A program made the translations under genes and the position numbers. A DNA stretch of 64,000 nt from Panonychus citri (Eukaryota; Arthropoda; Arachnida; Trombidiformes; Tetranychidae), in the NCBI RefSeq assembly GCF_014898815.1, contig NW_026515541.1:1798001-1862000 (forward strand). Direction: 5' to 3'. The notes beneath the pieces were generated by a model. It saw nothing but the letters and a program-made list of their open reading frames with translations, was not told the origin of the DNA and did no database searches. Positions 22,824 to 34,906 of this stretch are shown here, piece after piece. Numbering within the stretch: the first letter of the stretch is position 1; the number at the start of each line of letters is the position of its first letter.

Positions 22824-25488
22824 ATGATGGTTAGTTCTTTTCCCTTAATCTTCAGACGTAATCTATTAGATTCTAGAGTCTCTGTGTTCAGATCAGTTCA
22901 AATATTTTCATCACTTCATTTTGATCCGATTAAATTTGATCAGCGATGTTTCAAATCAACTAATTCACCATCAACATGTGATAGTCATTGGCAATTAGTT
23001 AAGAAACTTGATTCTCATCTAGTCAATTATTGTAAACGAGTTAAAAAAGGTAATCAAAAAGTCAACAGTTTTCTGATGAAAATTACTAAATTGTTATTCT
23101 TGTTTTATCTTTACAGGTGATTGGCTCAAACCAAAATTTATCGATGATTATTTACAATTAACTGTTGATTTATACAAATTTTCACATCCCATTGTTTTAC
23201 TTTATTGTGATACTTTGGTGAAAAATATTCTTGGAAAAGTGAATCTAACAAAGAGACAATTTTTACAATTAATGTTTTACCAACAGCAAATGTTAAGTCA
23301 TAAAGTTGATTGGTGTCAACGATTCATTGATCATCAATTAAATTCATTAAGTTTGGCTGATTTATCCCAATTCAGTTACGATGAACCTGTAAACTTGATG
23401 CCACCTTCAATTCCTCCCTACAGATCTTTAAAAATTATCAAAAGAGTTGATCGAGATGTTCAACCCTCAATAGATGAAAAATTTAGACTTCATTTGGAAG
23501 GTAAAACACCAGCCCAAATGATTGATACACTTCGAACTTATCGACATCTAGTTGATCTTGTTCGTTTTAGGACTTTTATTCTACAATTTTGTTCAATTGG
23601 TCCAATTTACGAATACCATTTGACACAAGAACAATTTGAATTTCTCCTTGAAATGTTCAGAAATTTTCCAGAAATGGTTAAAGACATTTCCAACTTATCG
23701 GATGTCACATTGTTCATCTCGAAGATTCGTGTAAATTCATCAAATCTGCTTCTTCGCTATATCGTTGGAGAAGTGATCAAAAATATCGACGAGATGTCAC
23801 TCGATGAAACCTTTACCTTATACAAAGCTCTTCAAGCCATCAGACCATCGGAAACAATTGACGGATCAACCGATCAACTTAATCTACTAAACGATGATGT
23901 GATTCGCTCTCGTTACCTGTTGATATCTAATGTCGCATTCAGAATCGAAACCCTACATTTTGACGAAACTGATATAAACACTTTATGTGAAGTTTTCCGA
24001 ATAATTAATCGTGAATTATACGCAAAGGAGGCAATTGATATTCTGGTTAAATCAATCGTCAGCATGAGCAGTTACATGAGAAGCAAAAATTCAACCGATA
24101 TAATTGCTGGATTCACTTCACCTCATGGATGCAAAATATTGAAGGAAGTTTTCACCTCCGGGGATAAGGAGCTGATTAAACGGTACACCCATTTAATTGA
24201 TTTATCTCTTCATACTACTGGTCGATTAACAAATTCTCATGATAATGTTAAACCAAAGAGTAACCGATACATAACTGAATGTTTTATTCGTATGTTAATC
24301 AAGGAAGGTGAAAATTTCTCATCCATTACTTTTTGGCGAAATTTTCTCGATGAGATTGATTTTAATCGACATAAAATTAACTTGATGGGCTGGCAAAGTC
24401 TTCTAACTTTGGTTAATCGTTTTCGAGTCTATTGTCCAAACATAATTGATTCTTTTGCACCAATAGTTATCCAAAACGCTGAAGATTTCATTCGAGATGA
24501 CCGAATATCGCCAATTCCTTATATCTACCTGATGGCTGAATGTTATCATAAACCTTTGTCCGTTAATTGGGATAAATTTATCAATGTTTTGTTACATCCT
24601 AAGAAATTAACGGAAATCCCAGCTGAACGGACTTTAGCTTTAATCTCTCGTTTGGCCATATTAGAGGAATATAATATAGTCCGAAATTTTGACCTTAACC
24701 GTACGAAATTATCACTGTCCACCTGTAGGAATATACCTCAATGTAAACGTTTAATTACCTTTTACTCTGGTCTAATTCAAGAGTCAAATGATTCTGGACA
24801 TAAATGGTTAGTTAAACGAGAATGTGGACCTTTCATATACAAAGTTATCTCAACCTTGGATAAAGATATACGTATGGGTATATTGTCATGTCTTCAGCCC
24901 ACTTTAGAGGCGGCTTTTGGTGGACCTGAGTTCGTAATCAATGGAGTTTGGAGTAAATCGGGTATCTTTATGTCTCATCTATTGGTTTTCCGTCGAGGTG
25001 AATATCCAGTGGCCATTAGAAATTTTGATGAAGAATCTAATTCAAAATTAACTTATCTTAATGATATTTCAATTCCCCCTGAAGGGAAAATGTAAGTTAA
25101 CAGACAAACTGAATTTTCATTTTCCAAATAACAATTGAATATTTTTTCGTTGTTCCTGTAGAGTTGCTGTTCTGCCCGCTTATCGTTACTATTACACTAA
25201 CAATTCTCGTAATTTGAGAGGAAAAATTCAATTTAAATTGCGTTTAATGAGAAGACTGGGTATCATACCTGTTATAGTAAGTAATTTACTAATTGTTCCA
25301 ATCAAATGATGAGTTTTTTCTTCAGAAATCTAATCAAATTGATCTATTAAATTGTTTCTTCTCAACTTTAGGCTGATATCAGTGAATTTGATGAGTTACC
25401 AGTTCATGAAAAGACTCATTGGTTGGTCACCAAAATCAGGACGAAAATCATGGAAAATAATTCCGATGCTTGGGAATTTTGGAGATAA
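22824..25488 (+). CDS. FASTKD/RAP-like mitochondrial protein, copy 2, chimeric (810 aa)
   Basis: Exons are 22824-23049, 23117-25091, 25162-25276 and 25372-25488; every junction keeps the frame. The presequence (FPLIFRRNLLDSRVSVFRS...) and the start of exon 2 (MVKNILGKVNLTKRQFLQLM, then WCQRFIDHQLNSLSLADLS) are nearly the same as in the gene at 5-7 kb. After about 23367 similarity stops and a different body begins (FSYDEPVNLMPPSIPPYRS...). That body is helical and leucine-rich and ends in a RAP-like block (FVINGVWSK, RRLGIIPVIADISEF, WLVTKIR). Exon 1 lacks 270 nt present in copy 1, an in-frame loss of 90 codons. Likely role: mitochondrial RNA binding, inferred from architecture. AATAAA lies at 25804-25809. 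The RAP assignment of the tail is less certain than in copy 1. Confidence 0.72.
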
Positions 25489-27586
25489 TCAATCAAGAGC
25501 ATTTATATTGAGATAATTAGTGCCTCAAAATGTATTTCAGTTAATTGGATAATCATCATTTAAAAAATCTGATCTGGATCTCACTATAATTTCCGATTAG
25601 CGGATATTGACAATTAATGTGATTCTGTTGTATTTTTTTTTCTACGACAATTATTGATTATTCATTTACTCTAATTGTCAGTGAAAGGAAAGAGTAAATT
25701 ACAACAGTTTAAATCCAAATGCAAACGATACTTGATGATTAACTTCATTGTACAGTCATTTTGATACCAAAGTTAATTAACTGATTGTTTTTTTTTCTTG
25801 TAGAATAAATTTGTAAATTCTAATTGTAGTTGATAAACAGATAATTAAACTATGTTTCTAGTAAAAATTATTGATGATCAAATTTTAATCTATTCAATTA
25901 AAACTGATTGGACCAATGGAAGAAAATTTCATCGAGTTTAATTACAATGTAAAACTTAATTAAATGTAATTCTTTGATTTTGAAAAACCAAAGTGGACAC
26001 TTTATGTCGACTTGTGTGATTTAATTGCTTGGATAATTGTTGGTAATTAGTATGATTAGATTTTCATATTTTTCTTCAAAGTCAATTAATAATCAATTTG
26101 AGTTGTTAGTAATTCTCATATTTAATTGTTGAGAAACTTGTTCATCAACAAATTGTTGACTTTGAATGTTAGCTCTTGAGTTTTTTGTGTGTAACTTTTT
26201 TATTTGAAATCCAAAGCTTTTGTCCGGATGATTAGTTAATTGTTGAAGTTTCACTTGGCGTTTATTGACCACAATCAATAACCTGATCAAGTGTGAAATG
26301 TAAATAATCAGTAAAGAGACAAAAAAGTCAATCTAATTGATGGTAAATATGATCAGCAAATTGTTATAATTTATCGTTGAAAAAGGTTATCAGTCTGATT
26401 AGGAAGCAAATTGCAATTGAGTCGGGGGGTAACAATTAAAGTCTGAAAAGTAGATCCTCAATCTGATTGTTGATGATTGTCACCCAATAAGCTGAAAAGT
26501 AATGAACAAATTAAGCTGATTGTCATACATTTCCAGTCAATTGTGACAAAAATCAATCAACTGTCATTTAATTTTCAGGTTCAACTTGGAATTGATCAAA
26601 TCAAAACCTAAAACAGCAATCAAGTGTTCAACACAAAAACAACAACAACAATTAAGTCTATCAAATGATTAACAATTAAACATATAATATTTTCCTTAAT
26701 CATGTTTTCAATTTATTCCCAATATCATCAAATCATTTGGATATTTTTTTCTTTCACAACAAAATCAATTTTTCTATGACAATTAAACTGGACCAATTTA
26801 AAAAAAAAGTACCAACGGAAGTCAAGAGTAATTAAAACGTTTCCTTTGTTTTATGATAACTGTAATCAAACATCAACTAATCTGATTGATGTACAATCGA
26901 TTTAAAATCAATGATAACAATTGGATTAAAAGTCTTGATTAATATTTGAGCTCAAATGAGAAAAAAATTTTCAAGTGAAAACTTCAAGTATCTTCAGTTG
27001 AGATGAAGTCAAATTGATTTTCCAACAGTTGATCCTCTGTGGTCTCGATAATTAACTTTAATTATTTCACTTTAAGTGATCAAGTTTCATTCAAATTTAC
27101 CTGTGAAGTTTCATCAAGGTAAGTAAAGGTCACTTTCTCATTCACTTTCCCCACAACTGGTCAGTCTTGCAAGAAGAAGGCGATTGCAGCTTCTTGGTAA
27201 GAAGCTGGTGAAACGAGTTTAAATTACCATTTCTTCAGGTTCTTGTTTCTCTTTCTTTACTTTCTTTTTCTGGAAAATATCCTCAGGTGAACTAGGTATT
27301 TCTCCCTCTCTATCTCCCTCACTCTCTCACTCTCTCATCGTCATCATCTTCAATGATTCCATCGCAACCCTTTTTATATGTCGATTGCATTTGGGTTGTG
27401 ATGATGATCTTGAAAAAAAACCCTTAGCAAAACTGAAACTTTTTCATTGATTAAAAGTTAATTTCGTCTCAAGGATTTAATTCAGTTTACATGATATTCA
27501 ATTTTGATTTACTTCTTGTCTCATCTTATAATTACTTGATTGTGAATTAGTGTTAATTTTGATTCTGATATCAAGATTTTGGGATC
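25489..27586. other. Intergenic region and upstream region of the NRF-6-like gene
   Basis: It contains the AATAAA of the upstream gene. A possible 5' UTR donor (CAAG|GTAAGT) lies near 27119, with CT-rich tracts at 27240-27340. The 65-codon minus-strand frame at 26290-26093 is not supported. Confidence 0.5.
27187..27207. repeat. Short perfect inverted repeat (9-bp stem, 3-nt loop)
   Basis: CAGCTTCTT at 27187-27195 and AAGAAGCTG at 27199-27207 are exact reverse complements separated by GGT. It lies 380 bp before the acyltransferase ATG, in probable 5' UTR or promoter. Confidence 0.7.
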
Positions 27587-30500
27587 ATGTGGCTGATGAA
27601 CAGTTTAATTGTTGGATATTTACCATTTCTACTGATACATTTATGGGCTAATCAAGTTAATTGTTCTGATAATTCAACTCAATTGTTACAATATCATCAG
27701 AATAAACTGTTAATTGAGAGACAAACTCATCTAATCACATCAGGATTTTCTGCTATCTTTTGGAATTACCTTCGTAATTTAAATGATTCAACAACAATTA
27801 ACGGTGTTTCTAATCAATGCTCATCTTCACTGGATAAAATAATACAATCAACTTTAAATGGTCAAGTTTGGGCTTTCAAGTGTAAGTTAATTAGTTGATT
27901 TATTTGTCAATTTAAATTGTCACTTTGATACAATTGCGATTTTTTAAAAAATTATCAAAATATTTAAGGTTCAATTGATTTGTTTTTTTTTTCATCAATT
28001 GTGATCAACATCAATCAAATCAATCAAAGTATTAATAACTTGCCCTTAAGGGAAAAATTATTTTTTCTATTGGCAACAATTAACTAAATTTCTTGTTAAT
28101 TTTAAGTACAAACTCAGTTGATTAAGTATAAATTGGTACAATTAATAAGGTTCAATGATACTAATCAACATAGATGAGTTTTAGTCACTAATTAATCACT
28201 TGTAAACCTAAATGATTTACTCATGATTAACTTAATTTTCTTGAAGAGGTTTTTATTAACAATGTTATCGTCTAATTGATAATCCAAAATCATGATTAAT
28301 CTCAATTAACCCTAAAGGATAATTTTACAATGACTAAAGATTCTGATTAATTGTAATTTATTCTCAATTGAATTAATCAACTATAAACACCAATGATTAA
28401 CCTTGAAACTAGTTTATTATCTGAATCAACAATTAGACCTGTAAACGTGTTTATATTAATTTTTGGGATAAACTGTTGACCAACGAGTTGAATTAAAGTT
28501 AATTACCTTAAATTGTGACGGAAAATCCCTTGCGATGATATTGTCTACTGAAGTAATAAGGAAACTCAGAAGCTGATTAACCGGTGGAAAGTTAATTGTT
28601 AATCACTTAACGGTTAGATTTTCTATTAAAATTTATCATCGTATTGTTACCAAGGTTGATTAGCAGTTAATCAAGGTGATTATTGGTGATTATGTAAATT
28701 TGATTGCTAATTTTTAATAGATAAGAATTAATTTATTCGTTGAAAAAAAAATCAAAAGTTAAATTGTTCATATAATAGTGGAAATTGATTGGTTAACAAT
28801 CAATTGTCCAACAATTAGAAACACAATTACTAATATTATTTATGAATACGAATCTTGATTTACTAGTATCTTCAATGAGAGTCAACAATTTATCATAATT
28901 ATGTATCTTAATTGTTACTGATTATCTGGTGAATGTTTATCGATATTCAATTTAATTAGTTGTAGATTTATTTACTAATCAAATTAACCTTGCAGGTATT
29001 TTAATAAACTGGATTGAAACAAATTGAAACAACAATTTAACATTTTAATTTGATTCTGTTGTTTACTAATCAGATTATTAGCCTTTAATCACATGGAAAT
29101 AAATTCTCAATTTATTAATCAACAACGAGTATAAATAAATTTCTCCCAATGTTAATTTAATTTCTTAATTGTTGATAACAATTTACAGTTATATCGTTTT
29201 CTGGTTCGAGGCCGACCGATTTTCTTGACGGTTCCTATGCAACCTTTGGTTCTTATGATTCTTGCCTTGAATTTAATCAATTAACTAAATCTAGTAATCA
29301 AAGTGAAACAATTAAAGGACAATATTGTTTAACTTCATTGGAACCTGATTTATTGAGAAATGATCAATCAGAATCTCAATTGTTGAGTGAATTGTATTCA
29401 CATCATTTGGATTCTCAGTTTAATTTAACAATCAAATTTGGCCTTTGTCTCCCATCAACATGTTCACAAGGTGATGTCCAACAATTAGTTAATCAAGGTA
29501 AATCATCAATTCCTTTACAAATTAGAATTTTAGAAAACTAATCAGCAACTAATTGATTGCTCATTTAATTAGCTCTAAATGATTACAATTGGAAATTGGT
29601 TGATGTTAATCAATGTGAAGTTTTGGAAACTTTTTTCGATCGGTATTCATCAGCCACTATTGGTGTTAAAATCTTCTTGTAAGTTAATGATTACGAATAA
29701 AATTTCCAACAATTAGATTTAAAACTAATTAAAATCTCTTTCTATTAATAGCTGGTTATTAGTATCATTGATTGTTACAATTATCTGGGGAACTCTGATC
29801 GACTATCAAGCTAAATCATCGACCAATGAACTGGACTCTAAATCGAATCACATTTTCTGGATTAAACAATTTTCAGCAATTAAAAGTGTTCGTAGTTTAT
29901 TTCGTAAGCCTGATTGCTCACCAAAGATCATATTATTAGACCAATTAAGACTTACCTGTGTGATGATTGTTGTATCGTTACATGCGGTTATGTGGTTTAC
30001 CGTTATCAATGCTGGTTTCCTTGTTGGTTAGTTGATTGTGACAATTATCTATCTTGAAAATTTACTAATTATGTTGTTAATATTTTCCAGAAAATACAAG
30101 GAAAGGAATTGAATTGTACAAACGATTTGAAATACAACCAATAGCCAATGATTGGATTACTGAAGGTCTAATTGTCGTTGGGTAATTAAAACTAATTGTT
30201 TCTTTTTATCGACAATACATATTCTAACAAATTAAGTTAATTCTCTTTTAATTGTAGTGGATTAAGTTCTGCAACTGTTTTAATCAAGAAAACTACACCA
30301 CAAACTCCGATCTCCACTTATTTATATTTAATCTGGCGACGAGCAGCTCTGTAAGTTGTTGTTAATCTAATCTTAATTTAATCAGACTAATGGTTACTCT
30401 TAATTATTGACAATTTATGCAGATTGATTCCACCAATTATAACTGTGATTAGCTTGGAAATTGTTTTACCGCTATTTGGATCTGGTCCATTCTTTAAATC

Positions 30501-31865
30501 AGTTAATCAATTTAGATCAACAGTTTGTCTTAAAAATTTCATTTTCAATATTTTACATTTGCAAAACTATTGTGAACCTTTGGAGATTGTGAGTATTAGT
30601 TAATTGTTGGTCGTTTAAAGTTAATCTGGTGGTATAATTGCCTCTAATTTGATCTAATTTAACAGTGTGCATCACATACTTGGTCAATTGCTGTTGAATG
30701 GCAATTGTTCATCCTTTTAACTGTGGCAATTTACATCTACAAACGTAATTATCGAGCTGGATTAGCCTTTAATTTATTCTTAATTGTCGTTGGATTCAAT
30801 CAAGTTAATCAAGTTATCTTACGACACAACATAATACCTCATATTTTAATTACTTCAGCAAGATTCAGGTAATTTTAGGATTTAACTAAAGATTGATTTT
30901 CTTAATTGTCTAATCATAAATTACAATTTATTAACCACACAGAGATATTGCCGCTCGTATGGGCGCTTATTATGTCTCTACCGAGTCTCACATTTGGAGC
31001 TACTTTTTGGGACTTTTACTTTTAATCATAATGCTTGGTAATTATGAATCTAAATTGGGAATTGTAAGTGATTAAAATTGAAAAGATAGAATGACAATTA
31101 ACTGATTTTCCTTTGATTCCATATCAGATAATAACTAAGCTACGATACAAAGTTAGCATTGGCTTGACGATTGTACTTTCGTTCACTTCCTTACCTTGGA
31201 ATACATTTGGAATGCCGATTGAATCAGTTACAACAATTATCTCATCAACGATAATTAAGATTTTAATGGCTCTATGGTGTTCTATGCTTGTCTTCCCTCA
31301 TGGTAAAAAGTTCCGTTCATTTTTAGCTGATTCAAAGTCCAACGATATTTATATTTACTCCGATGTCGAAAATGAAAATTTGAATGGTGAACAATTAAAG
31401 GCTAACAACGAGTTAATATCCGAAAGAGATAATGAAAAATCATCAGCAAATAACAACAACAACAATAACAATGTCAATCTAAATAACAATCAAAAAACAA
31501 TCTCCACAATTAATCAATTTAAATCATCAGCTAATTTCAAATCTCTTCATCGATTTGAAATAATCCTCCGATTATACAAATCGACCTATTTTATACATAC
31601 AATTGTCTATGCATTTCACTTTACCACATTAAGGACATCACTTACTTACAGTTTGAAGAATTATGTAAGTTTTAATTACAATTTAAAGTGAAACAATTTA
31701 TTAATTCTTGTTTTTCTTAATCGTCTTATCCAGTTAATGATAATGACCACGTTAACGGCGACGGCTCTTCTTGGTGGACTCTTTTTTCACATTCTAATCA
31801 TTGGGCCTATTGAGAGGATTCAATATATTCTGTCGAGAAAACCGATCAAATCAAAGACTCTTTAG
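27587..31865 (+). CDS. Nose-resistant-to-fluoxetine (NRF-6)-like membrane acyltransferase (775 aa)
   Basis: Eleven exons: 27587-27881, 29189-29497, 29573-29678, 29752-30026, 30091-30181, 30258-30350, 30423-30588, 30666-30868, 30943-31063, 31128-31664 and 31734-31865. Splice phases all agree. A signal peptide is followed by an extracellular NRF domain with family Cys motifs (SYDSCLEF, GQYCLTSL, FGLCLPSTCS, DVNQCEV). An acyltransferase-3 domain follows: LDQLRLTCVMIVVSLHAVMW, LIWRRAALLIPPI, CASHTWSIAVEWQLFILL, then further membrane segments to the end. Family members are polytopic ER or plasma-membrane proteins linked in C. elegans to lipid and drug uptake; the donor and acceptor are unknown here. 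Arthropods often have many paralogs, so no symbol is given. The last loop has an Asn-rich run at 31450-31495. Intron 1 is 1.3 kb, long for this window. AATAAA lies at 31997-32002. Confidence 0.88.
27882..29188 (+). other. Large first intron of the NRF-6-like gene
   Basis: 1.3 kb of AT-rich sequence with GTAAGT and TTTACAG ends. No internal coding signal is seen. Other introns of this gene are 60-80 bp, so this one may hold regulatory sequence. Confidence 0.7.
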
Positions 31866-32809
31866 TCTGACAATTAACTAATCACTTGTTCCTTTACCGC
31901 CAACAATAGTTAAATCAATTAGTATTAATCGTTGAGAAAAGTTTTAATTTTAAAATTGTTCAAAGTCATTTATTCATATGTGCTAATTTTATATTTAATA
32001 AACAATTATTGATGAATTTGTTTTATTGTTCATTTGCAATCAATCAAATGAAGCAAATTAAAAAGTGAGAAATTAATTGGAAGAGGAAACAAATCAAAAT
32101 TAATAGAAGAAATAATTGATTAGTGTTAATGAGATTTACAGAAATCTCAAAGAATAAGGAAATTTTCATTTGTGTGTTAAGATTAACAGAGTAATAAAAT
32201 CAAATTTCATTGGATCGTTATTGAATTGTCGTTAAGTGATTAAGGGAAACAATGGAATCACCAACAAGTGAGACCAGAAAACAATACGAATTAACGTCTA
32301 AATGAAAAGGTAATCAACTTTTTTTCTTTCACACTTTGGCCTTTTTCGCACTTACGAACTTGCTCTCTCCCTGTTAACCATAACCATCCCTTGGCCTGAA
32401 TTGTTTGGCTGCAAAGGTTTTTGTTGAGCAACCACAGAAGTGAAATTGTCATCTATTACTTGAAAAGAAGTCGAACGATTCATTTGCACTAATTATATAT
32501 TTTTATGTAAACAATTATGGATGGAATTTTTCTCGTTTATTTTGAAAAAATCTAAAAGAGTAATTCAATTGAATTAATGGTTAACATGATTAAAGAAAAT
32601 TCAACGATGTAAATTAAGAATCGGTCCCTTTTTCTACCTACATGTATTTTTATTTTTACCGCTTCTGGTGTTTTCATTTTCATTTCAATTAAATTGTTTG
32701 TTTTCCTCTGGAATTTAATTTTGTTTTAATTAATTGTTGTTGATTATTCTTTGACATTCTTTATCTTATTGTGGTTTGTTTTCTGGCTTACTTGAGAAGA
32801 ATACTGATC
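31866..32809. other. 3' flank of the acyltransferase gene and upstream region of Nup85
   Basis: It contains AATAAA (31997-32002) and a 103-bp inverted copy of an HMG-protein exon (32372-32474, listed separately). No exon for the missing Nup85 N-terminus could be identified. Confidence 0.5.
32372..32474 (-). pseudogene. Exon fragment of the HMG-box gene, inverted copy
   Basis: Read on the minus strand, this matches 46372-46474 over 103 bases with a single difference that I can see (AATTC here, AATGC there). The copied part is most of the first coding exon of the HMG-box gene, including the 3' splice-like tract TCGACTTCTTTTCAAG. No flanking exon or intron came with it. It has no coding role here. 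Confidence 0.88.
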
Positions 32810-34576
32810 ATGGAGATTGAAGATTCTCGGGTTAAGTTGTACCGGTTACATACCATCATGTTGGAAAATCGCTCCTTGCGTAGATTAGTTATTGCTTCCA
32901 GTGGACAATTTACACTTTTCCAGAAAGATTTAGATACAACTGAAGTCACCTCTAGAGATGTTATTCTCAAAAAGAGTCGTGTTTATCGAGCGTTAATTGG
33001 TGAAAGTTTAGAAGAGTTAAACGCATCAAAATCTGAAGATGGCGATTCTTTGGAGGCTAAGGATATGCTCTCAAAGATCCATGTTCTTTGGCATCTTTGT
33101 GAAATTCTTTACATTGATATTCTTGCTCCTGGATTTCTGGTTGACCAGTTACTGGTTTGGATTAGATATCAATATCCTGATATTACTTCCGATGCTCATG
33201 CTATGATGCTCACAAAAAATGTTCACAACCATCCCGATTATTGGACTTTATTGATGAAGTTTGTCGCCCGAGGTGAAGTTAAAATGGCTTCAAACCTTCT
33301 CAAACTTCATCCACAATTTGAATCGAATGAAAACTTTTACCTCATCCAGACTCTTATGGATAAAATGCCCCAGTTCACAAGAGACTCAATCAAGTATGAA
33401 TTTTTCGCTAAATGGCAAGCCTGGAATGTTCAATGTAAATCCCATTTCAAAAAGAACGTGTTCACTTCACCTGAAGAAAGAATAATCTTGGGGCTTTTGT
33501 GTGGAGATTTTTTAACATTCTCATCAAACAAGCATCTCTTCGAGTCGTGGTATCATCTTATGGTCGCTTTCCTACACTTTGCCGATCCATTGATTGCCGA
33601 AATGGATGTACCATCATTAGCCCATCAAAGTTTAACAACATTTTTAGATATTCGTTCAGAGCATCAGGCAACATCCTTTGATCGAGCTCTTCTTTCAGCA
33701 TTTTCTTATGACCTAATGGCTGTGGTTCAAGAATCTTGTTCATTCCAAGACAATTGGTGGTTTTTAACTCATTTCCTTGACCTTCTTTACCATGGTGGAA
33801 TCTTGAATACAAATGAAATAGAAGAGCCTAAAAAATTGAAAGAATTTTTCTTACTTGATTATGCTGATTCTCTAATGGGTGATTCTGAACTTTGGTCATG
33901 TGCTGTTGATTATTTCGCCTTTTGCCCTGAGCTTGGATTAGAATCGTTGAGATTACATTTACAAAGAATTCCTTTGGACTCTGAAGAGACTGCATTCAAA
34001 ATAATCGCTTACAGTGAACAGTATCACTTTGATGATGTCACTCGAATTGTTTCCCTGGTCATTGCTAATAAAGCCTTAGCCAAAAATGATTTAGGACAAG
34101 CCATCACTTGGTCGGCTCGAAGTAAAAGTCCAGTTTTAGCTTCTCACATAGCCGATATTTATTTGAAACATTTTGTGGAGAAACACGAGTTTCCTGATGA
34201 AGAAGCTCTCAAATCTCTTGGAAATTTAATGTTAACAAGCGATAGACTCACTTTTCTTGCCAAATATCATGAATTTGTCGAATTAAAGAAACAAGGATCT
34301 CTTCAAGAAGCCGGTGTTCAATTGGAAAGTTTAATCGCATCCAAAATAGCTCCTAGTTTCTTCATTCTCACCCTTTTAATGGATGCTATTCCTCTTTTAG
34401 ATGCTGACATGTTGACTCTTAATGGTGATCAAACATTTCAAATTTTGATGGCTTTAGATAGCTATTTAACTCTCCTCAATAAACAATCAATTGACGAGGA
34501 TCTCAAAGACAAAGAAAACTCCCTTCGACTTGCCATCGCTCGTAACATGGCCCGATCCATGGTTTATGCTTCGTAA
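32810..34576 (+). CDS. NUP85: Nuclear pore complex protein Nup85 (Nup75)
   Basis: A single visible coding exon runs from ATG 32810 to TAA 34574-34576, 588 aa (human about 656). Matching blocks in order: VLWHLCEILYID, HPDYWTLLMKFV, FFAKWQAWN, FESWYHLMVAFL, NWWFLTHFLDLL, LLDYADSLM, YFAFCPELG, RIPLDSEE, TSDRLTFLAKYHEF, SKIAPSFFILTLLMDAIPLL, RLAIARNMAR. Nup85 is a scaffold subunit of the Y (Nup107-160) complex at both faces of the nuclear pore. The N-terminal ~60 residues that form the Sec13-bound blade in other species are absent from this reading frame, so an upstream exon is probably missing or unrecognised. Four smaller open frames inside this span are shadows. AATAAA at 34631-34636. Confidence 0.93.
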   Translation: MEIEDSRVKLYRLHTIMLENRSLRRLVIASSGQFTLFQKDLDTTEVTSRDVILKKSRVYRALIGESLEELNASKSEDGDSLEAKDMLSKIHVLWHLCEILYIDILAPGFLVDQLLVWIRYQYPDITSDAHAMMLTKNVHNHPDYWTLLMKFVARGEVKMASNLLKLHPQFESNENFYLIQTLMDKMPQFTRDSIKYEFFAKWQAWNVQCKSHFKKNVFTSPEERIILGLLCGDFLTFSSNKHLFESWYHLMVAFLHFADPLIAEMDVPSLAHQSLTTFLDIRSEHQATSFDRALLSAFSYDLMAVVQESCSFQDNWWFLTHFLDLLYHGGILNTNEIEEPKKLKEFFLLDYADSLMGDSELWSCAVDYFAFCPELGLESLRLHLQRIPLDSEETAFKIIAYSEQYHFDDVTRIVSLVIANKALAKNDLGQAITWSARSKSPVLASHIADIYLKHFVEKHEFPDEEALKSLGNLMLTSDRLTFLAKYHEFVELKKQGSLQEAGVQLESLIASKIAPSFFILTLLMDAIPLLDADMLTLNGDQTFQILMALDSYLTLLNKQSIDEDLKDKENSLRLAIARNMARSMVYAS

Positions 34577-34906
34577 GAATTGTTATTAAATAAATTCTTG
34601 TTCATCAAATTTATTCTGTTTATATTTCCCAATAAAAAAAAGTGGAAGAATTGATTTGGTATAAATATGATATTTCGATCATTTTAAACACATTAAAATT
34701 CGTCCTCTGAATTTCAATGTCGCTCGACTTTATTCAAACTCTTTTACATTTCGAGATTTCAATCCATTCGAAATGAGACAATTTCTCAACAAAAGATTAA
34801 CCATAAAAGTTTTTACATTGAAGATGCTCAGTTGATGTTAGAAACTCATAAAGCGCAAGGAAAACCTCATGAAGATGAACCGGAAACATGAAAGAACAAA
34901 AAGTAT
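34577..34906. other. 3' flank of Nup85
   Basis: Holds the AATAAA at 34631-34636 and otherwise nothing recognisable up to the tRNA. A T5 stretch on the minus strand (plus 34898-34902) is a likely Pol III stop for the tRNA gene. Confidence 0.5.

Noticed and set aside
26093..26290. 65-codon minus-strand frame with Lys/Gln-rich product
   Set aside because: No signature; lies in an intergenic stretch with the same word bias as the desert.
27882..29188. Possible nested gene in the long NRF-6-like intron
   Set aside because: No open frame above chance and no RNA gene fold recognised.
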